From NCBI RefSeq assembly GCF_030812835.1, contig NZ_JAUSTM010000005.1, positions 60,335-124,334 on the forward strand: DNA of 64,000 nucleotides. Direction: 5' to 3'. The notes under the pieces were generated by a model that did not search any database, had not been told where the DNA came from, and worked only from the letters and a program-made list of their open reading frames with translations. The translations under genes were made by a program, and so were the position numbers. The DNA is from Streptococcus moroccensis (GTDB lineage: Bacteria; Bacillota; Bacilli; Lactobacillales; Streptococcaceae). Positions 19,597-28,973 of this stretch are shown here, piece after piece; the first letter of the stretch is position 1, and each line of letters opens with the position of its first letter.

Positions 19597-21066
19597 ATGA
19601 AACATAAAATTGAATCCTTTATTTCCATAAATAAAACAAAGATATTAGTGGTGTTTTTCTTATATCTATTCCCTTTAATAGCGATAGGAAATGTCAATTA
19701 CCCTTATATTGATGATATTGGTCGTAGGATAGAAGGAGTTGCAAATTTTGCAGAACATTATTCAAGATTTTTAAGTGAATTTGCGTCTTACCTTGTTCAT
19801 GGTGGCACCCACCTCGCGGATGCAGGCTTAACAACTTTTATACTTTGTGCAGTCATCTTAACACTAACAAGCTTTACTGTATTATATTTATTCAAAGATG
19901 GAGAAGAAATTTCCTGGTCAGCAGCAATTGCTTCCGTTTTTCTTGGTCTCAATCCTTGGTTTTTAGAACCATTAAGCTTTAGGTTTGATGCCCCATATAT
20001 TTCCTTATCGGTATTAGTTTCTGTCCTTCCCTTTGTTTTTTATAGACAGAAACCTAAATACTTTGCCTTGGCATCCTTTGTAGGCATCTTCTTGATGTGT
20101 AATTCTTACCAAGGATCATCTGGAATCTATATCTTGACCCTACTTGCTTTAGTAACTGCTGATATTTTAGAAGGGAAACCGATTGTTGATGTCCTTAAAA
20201 AAATAGCAGTGAGCTTTATAGCTTATTCTGCAGGGATAGTGACATTCTTCTTTCAAACAAAGCTAAATCCCCATTTGGAATCAAGAGGTGAAACGACTCA
20301 AATAGCATCACTAAGGAATATGCCTCATGCAGTTGTCGAAAATCTCCGTGTGTATTTTGAGACTTTAAAACTACAAAGTAATCGTTTGTGGTTGTTATTA
20401 GCTCTTTTGATTATTTTAGGAGCTATCGTAACTTGGGTTTGGACTTCTAAACGGTCTAAAATTTGTTCTCTTTTTATCTCCTTATTATCACTGGGGATTA
20501 GCAGTATTATGAGTTACGGCCTATACATGTTTTTTGCAACTCCACTGGCAGATGATAGACCAAGATATGCCTATGGCTTTGCCTTCTTCATTGGGTTACT
20601 ATTGATACAGTTGACAAAAAGAACCAGTTTGCCAAAATTGAATGCAGTAAAATCTTCTTTAGCGGTTCTTGTCATATACTATACGGTTTCATTTTCTTTC
20701 ATGTATGCTAGTGTTCTTGATAATCAAAAACAAACCTTTGAAAACAGTAGTTTTTTGCTGGCAGATGATTTGAATAATTTCATCTCTGAAGACAATCAGA
20801 CGGTTTATATTAGTTCTTTCTTAAAAGATTCTCAGGTTTTTGAAAATAGTGCCCAAGCATTTCCAATGTTGAGACACTTAGTTCCTAGTAATGCCAGTCT
20901 TTATTGGCCTAACTTTATGTGGTTTAATAGCTTAACTGACTTAAATGTTAATTTTGTTGGATTAGATTTCAATACCATCAATATGGATGATTTAGAACCA
21001 TTGCTATCCAATAAAAATTGGGATATCTATCAATTCAATAATGAGATATATGTTTATACAAAATAA
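19597..21066 (+). CDS. Polytopic membrane protein, GtrII/GT-C-like glycosyltransferase
   Basis: A 489-residue protein with about ten to twelve hydrophobic segments and an acidic motif in the first extracytoplasmic loop (PYIDDIGRR), as in GtrII and related GT-C enzymes that transfer a sugar from undecaprenyl phosphate outside the cell. Its place at the end of the polysaccharide operon suggests side-chain addition, as proposed for GacL-type proteins. ATG 19597 is preferred because GGAGAG lies just upstream; an ATG at 19585 starts 3 bases after gacH but lacks an RBS. Strongly AT-rich. No GacI-like undecaprenyl-phosphate GT is adjacent, so the donor must be made elsewhere if this reading is right. 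Confidence 0.65.
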   Translation: MKHKIESFISINKTKILVVFFLYLFPLIAIGNVNYPYIDDIGRRIEGVANFAEHYSRFLSEFASYLVHGGTHLADAGLTTFILCAVILTLTSFTVLYLFKDGEEISWSAAIASVFLGLNPWFLEPLSFRFDAPYISLSVLVSVLPFVFYRQKPKYFALASFVGIFLMCNSYQGSSGIYILTLLALVTADILEGKPIVDVLKKIAVSFIAYSAGIVTFFFQTKLNPHLESRGETTQIASLRNMPHAVVENLRVYFETLKLQSNRLWLLLALLIILGAIVTWVWTSKRSKICSLFISLLSLGISSIMSYGLYMFFATPLADDRPRYAYGFAFFIGLLLIQLTKRTSLPKLNAVKSSLAVLVIYYTVSFSFMYASVLDNQKQTFENSSFLLADDLNNFISEDNQTVYISSFLKDSQVFENSAQAFPMLRHLVPSNASLYWPNFMWFNSLTDLNVNFVGLDFNTINMDDLEPLLSNKNWDIYQFNNEIYVYTK

Positions 21067-21108
21067 TAGTCAATGATAAATAAAGTTACAAGTATCACAA
21101 AAATAGGA

Positions 21109-21136
21109 TTGAAATTATTATATTTTTTGATATACT
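21109..21136 (+). promoter_or_regulatory. Promoter of the DUF5648/Excalibur gene
   Basis: TTGAAA (21109-21114), 16-base spacer and TATACT (21131-21136), 51 bases before the start codon at 21188. Confidence 0.65.
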
Positions 21137-21187
21137 AATTCTATAGGTATTTTTTTAAAAAAAACTAATTTTTTAAAGGAGAATTTT

Positions 21188-21859
21188 ATGAAAAAGTGGT
21201 TTTTAACCTTTGTAGCTGTATTTGTTGGCTTTCTTTTCCAAAGTTCATTCAATGTATCTGCGGTTGAAGCTTCAACTGTTGAAATGTACCGTTTGTACAA
21301 TCCTAACAGTGGTGAACACTTTTATACTCGAGATGGAAATGAGAAAAACCATCTTGTGAATGTCGGATGGCATTATGAAGGAATCGGTTGGATTGCTCCT
21401 TTAGAAGGTGAAGATGTCTACCGACTTTATAATCCAAATGCGGGTGACCATCACTACACACTTAGTGCTTTTGAAAGAGATCATTTAATTGCAGTTGGAT
21501 GGCGTTATGAAGGCTTGGCATGGAAATCAGGTGGTCACCTATCTTTACATAGATTGTACAATCCAAACGCTATCTCTGGAGCTCACCACTATACCTTAAG
21601 TGCTGGGGAAAGCAATCAACTTGCCAGCATTGGATGGCATTATGAAGGACTTGCGTGGAATGCAGTGGGAGAAGGGGTTCCCTATGTAGCTCCACAACCA
21701 TCGACACCAAGTCAGCCTACAACTAGCACACAACCATACTATAAAAACTGTGATGAGGTAAAAGCTGCTGGAGCAGCCCCTCTCTACAGAGGCGACCTAG
21801 GTTATGGTCCTCACCTGGATCGTGATGGGGATGGAGTTGCTTGCGAATTGGTACCATAG
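21188..21859 (+). CDS. Secreted protein with three lipase-like (DUF5648) repeats and an Excalibur domain
   Basis: A 223-residue exported protein. Residues 1 to about 28 form a signal peptide (MKKWFLTFVAVFVGFLF, then a likely SA-VEA cleavage). Three repeats of about 43 residues follow, each with RLYNPN..GEHFYT and GW.YEG.GW motifs (starting near residues 34, 77 and 118). A Pro/Ser/Thr linker then leads to a C-terminal Excalibur domain (YYKNCDEVKAAGAAP and DRDGDGVACE), a small Ca-binding-like fold. No LPXTG, lipobox or LysM is seen, so it is probably released or held non-covalently. TAAAGGAG precedes the ATG. Function is not established. Confidence 0.8.
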   Translation: MKKWFLTFVAVFVGFLFQSSFNVSAVEASTVEMYRLYNPNSGEHFYTRDGNEKNHLVNVGWHYEGIGWIAPLEGEDVYRLYNPNAGDHHYTLSAFERDHLIAVGWRYEGLAWKSGGHLSLHRLYNPNAISGAHHYTLSAGESNQLASIGWHYEGLAWNAVGEGVPYVAPQPSTPSQPTTSTQPYYKNCDEVKAAGAAPLYRGDLGYGPHLDRDGDGVACELVP

Positions 21860-21886
21860 TACTCTGTTCTCATTAAAATTGTTGTA

Positions 21887-21935
21887 AACCATTAGTGACT
21901 GCTAACTGTTAGTTAGAGTTAACTAATGGTTTTTT
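21887..21935 (+). terminator. Terminator after the Excalibur-domain gene
   Basis: Outer stem AACCATTAGT / ACTAATGGTT with an inner CTAAC/GTTAG hairpin, followed by TTTTTT. Confidence 0.75.
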
Positions 21936-21949
21936 ATGTTATATGGAGA

Positions 21950-21966
21950 TGTCATTGAAATGTAAT
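21950..21966 (+). promoter_or_regulatory. Candidate WalR/VicR box
   Basis: TGTCAT-TGAAA-TGTAAT fits the WalR direct-repeat consensus TGTWAH-N5-TGTWAH with one mismatch in the first half. It lies 20 bases upstream of the -35 of the secreted C39-like protein gene, a typical activator position. Confidence 0.55.
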
Positions 21967-21986
21967 CTTATCATTCAAATGAATTT

Positions 21987-22015
21987 TTGACACAGATTTG
22001 TCGATAAGTTATAAT
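21987..22015 (+). promoter_or_regulatory. Consensus promoter of the C39-like surface protein gene
   Basis: TTGACA (21987-21992), exactly 17 bases, then TATAAT (22010-22015). Both hexamers match the sigma-A consensus perfectly. Confidence 0.88.
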
Positions 22016-22049
22016 AATACTGATAAACTAAAATGGAAATGGAAGAAAG

Positions 22050-25000
22050 ATGAAACGTTACTCAAAATTTATAATCCTTTCGTCTACTGTGATATTGGGT
22101 GCTTTAACACCTTTAAACGCAGTGAATGCAGATCAGATTTCTGGTCAAGCCATTTACGTAAAGACAAAAGAAACAACTTCTGTGAACCAGCGAGTTACGG
22201 CAAAAATCCAAGCACTTGAAGTCGAAGGAAAACCAGTTCTACGGTTGACAGATCTCTCAACAGCTGATATTAATCAGATTAAAGTGACGGTATCTTCTAA
22301 GTCAAATGAAAGTCTTCAGCATACTTATGAAGCTAAATTAGACAAAGATGGGTATTATACGGTAGAATTGGACGCCGAGAAGCATGATTTTACAGACAAT
22401 AGTTTTGTCGCAAAGGTAGTCCTAGAACGCCATAACAATGTCTTTGATTTTTTATCTGACTATGACTTCACATGGGAAAAAGAACAAACAACTGAAAAAC
22501 CAACTGCTAATGTGTCCAATGAAGCAGTTGAAACTGTAGCAAATACTGAAGGTGTAACGACAGCAACTGAGACGTCTCGTGCGATTGCTGCTGATATTGT
22601 TAGTGAATCAGCTCAGGAGAAGACTGATCAACCAGCTGAAACCACTGCGACAGTAGAAACGGTAACAGATGCCACTACCACAGCAGAGCCTAATCCTCAA
22701 ACATCTGAAGCATCTAAAGAGACTAACACAGAGGTTGAGCAAGAGTCATCAACAACAACAGAGTCTGCCTCTAAAACAGATGCCCTTTCTAAAACACGTC
22801 TTGAAAATCCGAGTGTCCGTGTTTCGTTAGATGGTAAGGACGTGACCTCAACACCATCTGTTAGCCAAAGCACATCAGAGGCGACCACTTCAAAAGAAAC
22901 TGACAGCAAGGGTTCAACTGAAAAATCAACAGATACGGATACTAATAACAGTACAACTCCAAGGATTACTGAGGAAGTTTCCCACTTCGGAACAGAAGCG
23001 ATTGCTCGAAATGCGACAGCGGGAGTTCAAACGACTGGGACAATCAAAGTCGTGAAAAATGAGGATAATGGGTCATTTGAAATCATCGTTTCTAACGCTG
23101 ATACGGAAAATGGTGTTGAAGAAGTTCTTCTCCCTGTTTGGTCGGCGAAAAATGGCCAAGATGATATTGAATGGTATCGTGCTCAAAAGCAGTCTGATGA
23201 CACCTTTAAAGCGATTGTTTCCATTTCAAATCACAATAATGACCTAGGGGAATATTACATCCACCTATACTACATTGACCGTAAGAAAAAGTTAGTAGGT
23301 GTGGGTGGTACGCAAACGAATATCAGTAAAACAGTTGCTGAGCCCACAGGAACACTCAAAGTCAGTAAAAACAATACCGTAACTGGAGAGTTTGAACTGA
23401 CGGTTTCCAATATCTATGCCCCTCAAGGGTTGAGAGAAGTCTTGGTACCGGTATGGTCTGATGCGAATGGGCAAGATGATATCAAATGGTACAGTGCTCA
23501 AAAACATGCAGACGGCTCTTATCGTGTAACTGTTAATCCTGCTAACCATAAGCAAAACACAGGTGTCTACCATGCTCATCTTTATTACCGTCAAAACGAT
23601 GGTCAACTAAAGGGTGTCTCAGGCATTAAGCATACGGTCCAGAATGCTCCTGTTTCTGGAAATATTAGCATTAAAAACAGCAATAATGCTTCTGGTCAGT
23701 TTGAAATCTTGGTTACTAATGTAGCGAGCCAATCAGGTATTAAAGATGTTTTAGTACCTGTTTGGGGCGATAAAGACGGCCAAAACGATATTAAATGGTA
23801 TACAGCGACTAAACAAAGCGATGGGAATTATAAGGTTCTTGTTGACATTAAAAATCATAATTATGAACAAGGTACCTACCATGCTCACCTTTATTACCGT
23901 CTAAGCAACGGCTCTTTAAAAGGTGTTTCCACAGCAACAACAGTCGTCGAAACGAAAAATTCTTTTGGAACGCTCTCTATTGTCAACAAGAATAATCAAA
24001 CAGGTAGTTTTGATGTTGTCATTAAGGATGTGAATCCTAGTTACGTTCTATCAGAAATTTTGTTACCGATATGGTCTGAAAAAAATGACCAAGATGATAT
24101 TCAATGGTATAAAGCGACCAAGCAAAATGATGGAACCTATAAAGTGTCAGTTTCAATTAGCAATCATAAATTTGATTCTGGAACCTACCATGTTCATTAC
24201 TACCATCGTTTAGCTAATGGTGAATTAAAAGGAATCGGTTCAATAAAGACATCAATCGAATCTCAAAACTCATCTCCAACTGGCAATCTCGCAATTTCTA
24301 AAAAGAGTAATGGTTTTGAAGTGCTGATTTCAAATGTTAATGCTCCAAGTGGTGTTACGAGTGTTTTGGTTCCAATTTGGTCAGATGCAGGAGGTCAAGA
24401 CGATATTCGTTGGTATAATGCTGCTAAACAGTCAGATGGAAATTACCATGTCTCAGTCAACATAGCTGATCATCATAACCGTTATGGCAAATACCATGCC
24501 CATCTGTATTACAGACTAGGTTCTGGTCAGTTAGTTGGAGTCTCTGGTACTTCAACAGAAGTAGCTTCGAATAATACAACAAATAACGCATCTATAACTA
24601 CTTCATATAATGGTACAGGATCTTATACAGTCAATCTGAGTAATGTTTCTGGGTATGGGCGCGTGAATGTTGCGGTTTGGTCAGAAGTTGGTGATCAGGA
24701 TGATATTCGTTGGTATGAAGCTTATTCGAATGGGAATGGAAATTATAGCTTTAACTTCAATGCTCAAAATCATTCTGGAACTGGGACATACCATATTCAT
24801 GCCTACTTGACCAACAATGGAAATACTTTGCTTGGATCGACTACAGTTAATGTAGCCCGTACAAATTATTCAGCTCCTTATTATTACCAAGGAGATACGC
24901 GTTGGGGTAGCCGAATGTTTGGCGCTTACACGATGTACGCGACTGGTTGTGTGCCGACAGTAGTTGCTATGGCTGCATCAGGTATCACAGGAAATGCTGT

Positions 25001-25388
25001 TTCACCAGTTGATGTGGCATCTTACCTCTATTATAATACTCAGGAATTCAACCGAATTCATGGTATGGGAACAACCGGTCAAGGGGTCGTCCTTGGTGCT
25101 AATCATTTTGGAGTGAAAACAAAAGCTCTTGGAAGTCAAAATGCAATTGTCGAAGCTCTTCAAAATGGTCATTATGTTGCAGCGGCAGTTGGTCATAGTG
25201 TCTTTGTCAGCTCTCCATCAACTCACCAAATTTTACTCAAAGGCTACCAAAATGGTAAAACTTACGTCATGGATCCTTATACACCATCATTAAATGGATG
25301 GTATGATGTTTCTTACCTAACAAGTGTACCAAGTACCTGGTCAGGAGACTTCTATAACGGATCTGTCTTTATCCAACTCTCTGAGTAA
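22050..25388 (+). CDS. Secreted protein with six GBS_Bsp-like repeats and a C39-like peptidase domain
   Basis: A 1112-residue exported protein. A signal peptide covers about residues 1-27. A Thr/Ser/Glu-rich low-complexity region (about 145-320) follows. Then come six GBS_Bsp-like repeats of about 95 residues, recognised by VPVWS...GQDDI.WY.A and YHAHLYYR motifs. The C-terminal domain (about residue 950 on) is a C39-like cysteine peptidase with Cys967 in TGCVPT, His1059 in THQILL and a later VMDPY aspartate. Such proteins act at the streptococcal cell surface or wall; the substrate here is unknown. No sortase motif is present. It has its own consensus promoter and a possible WalR site. Confidence 0.83.
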   Translation: MKRYSKFIILSSTVILGALTPLNAVNADQISGQAIYVKTKETTSVNQRVTAKIQALEVEGKPVLRLTDLSTADINQIKVTVSSKSNESLQHTYEAKLDKDGYYTVELDAEKHDFTDNSFVAKVVLERHNNVFDFLSDYDFTWEKEQTTEKPTANVSNEAVETVANTEGVTTATETSRAIAADIVSESAQEKTDQPAETTATVETVTDATTTAEPNPQTSEASKETNTEVEQESSTTTESASKTDALSKTRLENPSVRVSLDGKDVTSTPSVSQSTSEATTSKETDSKGSTEKSTDTDTNNSTTPRITEEVSHFGTEAIARNATAGVQTTGTIKVVKNEDNGSFEIIVSNADTENGVEEVLLPVWSAKNGQDDIEWYRAQKQSDDTFKAIVSISNHNNDLGEYYIHLYYIDRKKKLVGVGGTQTNISKTVAEPTGTLKVSKNNTVTGEFELTVSNIYAPQGLREVLVPVWSDANGQDDIKWYSAQKHADGSYRVTVNPANHKQNTGVYHAHLYYRQNDGQLKGVSGIKHTVQNAPVSGNISIKNSNNASGQFEILVTNVASQSGIKDVLVPVWGDKDGQNDIKWYTATKQSDGNYKVLVDIKNHNYEQGTYHAHLYYRLSNGSLKGVSTATTVVETKNSFGTLSIVNKNNQTGSFDVVIKDVNPSYVLSEILLPIWSEKNDQDDIQWYKATKQNDGTYKVSVSISNHKFDSGTYHVHYYHRLANGELKGIGSIKTSIESQNSSPTGNLAISKKSNGFEVLISNVNAPSGVTSVLVPIWSDAGGQDDIRWYNAAKQSDGNYHVSVNIADHHNRYGKYHAHLYYRLGSGQLVGVSGTSTEVASNNTTNNASITTSYNGTGSYTVNLSNVSGYGRVNVAVWSEVGDQDDIRWYEAYSNGNGNYSFNFNAQNHSGTGTYHIHAYLTNNGNTLLGSTTVNVARTNYSAPYYYQGDTRWGSRMFGAYTMYATGCVPTVVAMAASGITGNAVSPVDVASYLYYNTQEFNRIHGMGTTGQGVVLGANHFGVKTKALGSQNAIVEALQNGHYVAAAVGHSVFVSSPSTHQILLKGYQNGKTYVMDPYTPSLNGWYDVSYLTSVPSTWSGDFYNGSVFIQLSE

Positions 25389-25461
25389 CTTCTTATTAAA
25401 TTGAATAATAGTTCTAACGAATTTAGTCTATAAAAACTATTAGATTAAGTATTTTATAACC

Positions 25462-25502
25462 AATAAACCACAGTAACTTCAAAAGCTACTGTGGTTTATT
25501 TC
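25462..25502. terminator. Bidirectional terminator between the C39-like gene and queA
   Basis: A 14-bp perfect stem AATAAACCACAGTA / TACTGTGGTTTATT between two convergent stop codons, with T and A runs on either side. Confidence 0.82.
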
Positions 25503-25503
25503 A

Positions 25504-26532
25504 TTATTGAACAAACATGGCATCGCCAAAGCTGAAAAAGCGGTATTGTTCCTCAACGGCATGTTTATAGGCATCTAGAATAAAGTCGCGTCCTGCAAAG
25601 GCTGCGACCAGCATGACCAAGGTTGATTTTGGCAGATGGAAATTAGTTGAAAAAGCATCAACAAGTTTAAACTCATAACCAGGTTTGATGAAGATATTGG
25701 TCCAACCGGAATCAGCTACAATGTGACCATCAAACTTCGTCCCGATGGTTTCCAGTGTACGGATTGATGTCGTCCCGACGGCCACAATTCGTCCTCCAGC
25801 AGCTTTAACGTCCCGCAGAGTTTGAGCTGCTTCCTCACCTAAACTGTAAAACTCAGAGTGCATTTCATGATCGTCAACATTTCCCACAGAGACAGGACGG
25901 AAGGTTCCAAGACCAACATGGAGCGTTAATTCGACCAGTTTGACACCCTTTGCTTCAATTTTGGCCAATAATTCTTCTGTAAAATGAAGACCAGCAGTCG
26001 GTGCCGCAGCAGAGCCATTTTCTTTGGCGTAAACAGTTTGGTACCGATCCTTGTCTTCTAACTTCTCATGGATATAAGGCGGTAAGGGCATCTCTCCTAG
26101 AGATTCTAACACCTCTAGAAAAATCCCGTCATAATCAAAGCGAACAATTCGTCCACCGTGGTCTAATTCTTCCGTGATGGTCGCGTTTAATCGCCCATCT
26201 CCAAAGGTAATCTTGGTGCCTGTTTTGAGGCGTTTAGCAGGCTTGGCTAAGACTTCCCAATCATCTCCTTCAGTATTTTTAAGCAATAACAGTTCCACAT
26301 GGCCACCGGTATCAGGTTTTTGACCATAGAGACGAGCAGGGAGAACACGGGTATTGTTCATGACCAAGGCATCCCCAGGATTGAGGTAATCGATAATATG
26401 ATCAAAGTGTTGGTCGACCATGGTTTGTTTCTCATGATCTAACACTAAGAGGCGGGAACTGTCCCTTTTTAATAGGGGCGTCTGGGCTATTAAGGCTTCT
26501 GGAAGTTCAAAATCAAAATCAGCTGTATTCAT
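25504..26532 (-). CDS. queA: S-adenosylmethionine:tRNA ribosyltransferase-isomerase QueA
   Basis: QueA transfers the ribosyl part of S-adenosylmethionine to preQ1-modified tRNA, making epoxyqueuosine. The 342-residue protein has family motifs [13 protein letters not shown] at the N terminus, [20 protein letters not shown] and [11 protein letters not shown]. The ATG at 26532 is preferred over a TTG at 26547 because AAGGA lies 5 bases upstream of it. It is divergent from nagB; a TGGTATAAT extended -10 for queA is on the minus strand at 26583-26591. Confidence 0.95.
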   Translation of the reverse strand: MNTADFDFELPEALIAQTPLLKRDSSRLLVLDHEKQTMVDQHFDHIIDYLNPGDALVMNNTRVLPARLYGQKPDTGGHVELLLLKNTEGDDWEVLAKPAKRLKTGTKITFGDGRLNATITEELDHGGRIVRFDYDGIFLEVLESLGEMPLPPYIHEKLEDKDRYQTVYAKENGSAAAPTAGLHFTEELLAKIEAKGVKLVELTLHVGLGTFRPVSVGNVDDHEMHSEFYSLGEEAAQTLRDVKAAGGRIVAVGTTSIRTLETIGTKFDGHIVADSGWTNIFIKPGYEFKLVDAFSTNFHLPKSTLVMLVAAFAGRDFILDAYKHAVEEQYRFFSFGDAMFVQ

Positions 26533-26582
26533 GATAGTCCTTATCAAATCAAGTTTTGCGAGTCAAGCTCACAACGGTTTCT

Positions 26583-26591
26583 ATTATACCA
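26583..26591 (-). promoter_or_regulatory. Extended -10 of queA
   Basis: TGGTATAAT on the minus strand, 51 bases upstream of the queA ATG. No good -35 is seen. Confidence 0.6.
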
Positions 26592-26609
26592 TTTTCTATC
26601 TTATTCTGC

Positions 26610-26638
26610 TTGACAAAAATTGGTATATACCATATAAT
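26610..26638 (+). promoter_or_regulatory. nagB promoter with embedded NagR-type operator
   Basis: TTGACA (26610-26615), 17 bases, TATAAT (26633-26638). The spacer contains the perfect palindrome TGGTATATACCA (26621-26632), which resembles operators of GntR-family NagR/DasR regulators. A repressor bound there would block RNA polymerase and be relieved by amino-sugar phosphates. Confidence 0.8.
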
Positions 26639-26672
26639 AAAATTAGCATAATAACAGGAAAAGGAGTGGCTT

Positions 26673-27383
26673 ATGAAAATTATTGAAGTCCAAGATCAAA
26701 TAGAAGGTGGCAAGATTGCCTTAGATATTGTCAGGGAAAGTTTAACCAACGGTGCAAAAGTATTTGGCCTGGCGACGGGGTCAACTCCCATTGAGTTATA
26801 CAAGCAAGCAGTCGCTAGCGATATTGATTTTTCAAACGCAGTGGCCATTAATCTGGATGAGTATGTGGGCTTAGGGCCAGATGATGACCAGAGCTATCGT
26901 TATTTTATGCAGAAACACCTCTTTGAGGCGAAGCCTTTTAAGGAGACCTATGTTCCTGACGGAAAGGCCCAGGACTTAAATGAAGCAGCAGAAGCCTATG
27001 AAGTCATCATCCAAAATAATCCAATTGACTTGCAGATTCTAGGTATCGGCCGAAATGGCCATATAGGGTTTAATGAACCCGGTACGCCATTTGACCAACA
27101 AACGCACGTGGTCGATTTAGTGCCATCAACCATTGAGGCCAATGCCCGTTTCTTTGATAATCCCGAAGATGTTCCTCGGCAGGCTGTTTCAATGGGGATT
27201 GCAAGCATCATGAAGGCTAAGGCTATTGTTCTCATGGCTTATGGCTCTGAAAAGGCGGAAGCCATAGCAGGGTTGTTGGAAGGTCCAGTGACAGAAGACT
27301 TACCAGCCTCTATCTTGCAGCGTCACCCAGATGTGACCATTATTGCCGATGAAGCCGCCCTTAGCCTGTATAAAGGGGAATAA
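26673..27383 (+). CDS. nagB: Glucosamine-6-phosphate deaminase
   Basis: NagB converts glucosamine-6-phosphate to fructose-6-phosphate and ammonia, linking amino-sugar use to glycolysis. The 236-residue protein has the short Firmicute form, with [21 protein letters not shown] and [14 protein letters not shown] active-site motifs in order. AAAGGAG precedes the ATG. It is a single-gene unit between a consensus promoter with a NagR-type operator and a bidirectional terminator. Confidence 0.96.
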   Translation: MKIIEVQDQIEGGKIALDIVRESLTNGAKVFGLATGSTPIELYKQAVASDIDFSNAVAINLDEYVGLGPDDDQSYRYFMQKHLFEAKPFKETYVPDGKAQDLNEAAEAYEVIIQNNPIDLQILGIGRNGHIGFNEPGTPFDQQTHVVDLVPSTIEANARFFDNPEDVPRQAVSMGIASIMKAKAIVLMAYGSEKAEAIAGLLEGPVTEDLPASILQRHPDVTIIADEAALSLYKGE

Positions 27384-27430
27384 AACGGATAGTAATGAAT
27401 AGATGCTATATAGATCACCGAACAGACAAT

Positions 27431-27467
27431 AAAAATCGCTCTCCTTTAAGAGGAGGAGCGATTTTTT
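27431..27467. terminator. Bidirectional terminator between nagB and murE
   Basis: AAAAATCGCTC...GAGCGATTTTTT stem-loop with A and T runs, overlapping the last two bases of the murE stop codon. Confidence 0.85.
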
Positions 27468-28914
27468 AGAGGTATTGGCGGGCGACTTCTAAATCACCGA
27501 GGTAGCTATCGTCTTTTTGACCGTTGATGATTTGATAAGCATCAGCCCCTTTACCAGCAATGATAACAGCATCATCAGGGGTGGCCGTGCGAGTCATAGC
27601 CGTTTGGATAGCTGCTTCACGGTCAACAATGGTATCATAGGGTCTTGTCAGGTAGCCTGCGATTTCCTCACAGATAAGGGCAGGGTCCTCGTAGTTGGGA
27701 TCATCGGCTGATAAGATGACCTCGATCTCAGGCAAAGTGTTGAGCAGGTCACCAAAATCCTTACGGCGACTTTGGCCTTTGTTGCCCGGTGCGCCGATGA
27801 TAAGGATAATCTTCCCTTTTTGGTGGGTTTGAACAACATGGACCAGTTTTTCAAGGCTGTCTTTGTTGTGGGCATAATCAACAAAAACCTTAGCGCCGTT
27901 AGCTTGAGTTAAGACTTCCATGCGTCCGGGAACTTGCGTTTCGGCAATCCCAGTTTGGATATCTGAAGGAGTGGCACCAAGTCTTAAACAGGCTAGACCA
28001 GCAGCTAGGGCATTTTCCTGATTAAAATGACCGATCAGTTGGATGTCGTATGTGCCTGCTAACTTGCCACTGACCTCGTATGAAAAGGCTTTAGAAGTCA
28101 GGATTTGGTTATCGGAATCTCTCCCATAGAAGTCGTGGGGTCTGTCAGTAACTTGAGCTTTTACAAGGTCAAAATGATCCATCTCGCTATTGACAATCAC
28201 AGCTCTGCTATTGTCCATCAAAAGGCGCTTATGGTAAAAATAATCCTCTAGACTAGGGTGCTCAATGGGCCCGATGTGGTCAGGGCTGATATTTAGAAAG
28301 ACACCGACATCAAAAGTTAGCCCATAGACGCGCTTGACCAAGTAAGCTTGACTGGAGACTTCCATGATAAGGTGGGTCCTGCCATTGTTGACAGCTTGGG
28401 CCATCATGGCAAAGAGGTCAAGGCTTTCAGGCGTGGACAGTTGAGACTTGAAAAAGGTTTCACCGTCCAAGGTCGTATTCATGGTGGAGAGAAGAGCAGG
28501 CTTGTGGCTTTGTTTAAGAATATGGTAGGCAAAATAAGCAGCTGTCGTTTTTCCTTTTGTTCCTGTAAAGGCAAGTAATTTCAGCTTATCTTGGGGATTG
28601 TCATAAAAAGCCATGGCTAAGAGACTCATGGCCTGCTTGATGTCATTGACTAAAATAGCAGGAATCCCAACCTCATAGTCTTTTTCAGCGACATAAAAGG
28701 CCAAGCCTTGTGCAACAGCACTCTCTAAAAATTCCCGCTTAAAAGCAGTCCCCTTGACAAAGAAAAGGGTGTCAGCCTTAGCTTGACGACTATCATAAGA
28801 AATGCTTTCAAAAGTCACACCAGACCAGTCAAAATAATAATGACCATCCGCAATCACCTCACGGAAATTATGGTCATTTTTTAAAATTTGTAACACAGAC
28901 TCAATTTTTAACAT
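27466..28914 (-). CDS. murE: UDP-MurNAc-L-Ala-D-Glu:L-lysine ligase MurE
   Basis: MurE adds the third amino acid of the peptidoglycan stem peptide; L-lysine in streptococci. The 482-residue cytoplasmic ligase has the ATP loop [10 protein letters not shown] near residue 116, a central Mur ligase domain with SSQAYLVKR, and the C-terminal domain with the substrate-selecting DDPNYED segment. That segment differs from the DNPR motif of diaminopimelate-adding enzymes and fits lysine. The gene is divergent from the MurJ-like flippase, a common streptococcal arrangement. A 10-bp inverted repeat lies just upstream of the start (28922-28949). Confidence 0.94.
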   Translation of the reverse strand: MLKIESVLQILKNDHNFREVIADGHYYFDWSGVTFESISYDSRQAKADTLFFVKGTAFKREFLESAVAQGLAFYVAEKDYEVGIPAILVNDIKQAMSLLAMAFYDNPQDKLKLLAFTGTKGKTTAAYFAYHILKQSHKPALLSTMNTTLDGETFFKSQLSTPESLDLFAMMAQAVNNGRTHLIMEVSSQAYLVKRVYGLTFDVGVFLNISPDHIGPIEHPSLEDYFYHKRLLMDNSRAVIVNSEMDHFDLVKAQVTDRPHDFYGRDSDNQILTSKAFSYEVSGKLAGTYDIQLIGHFNQENALAAGLACLRLGATPSDIQTGIAETQVPGRMEVLTQANGAKVFVDYAHNKDSLEKLVHVVQTHQKGKIILIIGAPGNKGQSRRKDFGDLLNTLPEIEVILSADDPNYEDPALICEEIAGYLTRPYDTIVDREAAIQTAMTRTATPDDAVIIAGKGADAYQIINGQKDDSYLGDLEVARQYL

Positions 28915-28921
28915 GACTCTA

Positions 28922-28949
28922 TTGTAAAACTAAAGTCAAAGTTTTACAA
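28922..28949. promoter_or_regulatory. Perfect inverted repeat directly upstream of murE
   Basis: TTGTAAAACT and AGTTTTACAA separated by 8 bases, ending 8 bases before the murE ATG. It could be an operator or an RNA hairpin that covers the murE ribosome-binding region. No known regulator site was recognised. Confidence 0.5.
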
Positions 28950-28973
28950 GTCCCAAAGAAAAGTTTATAATAA

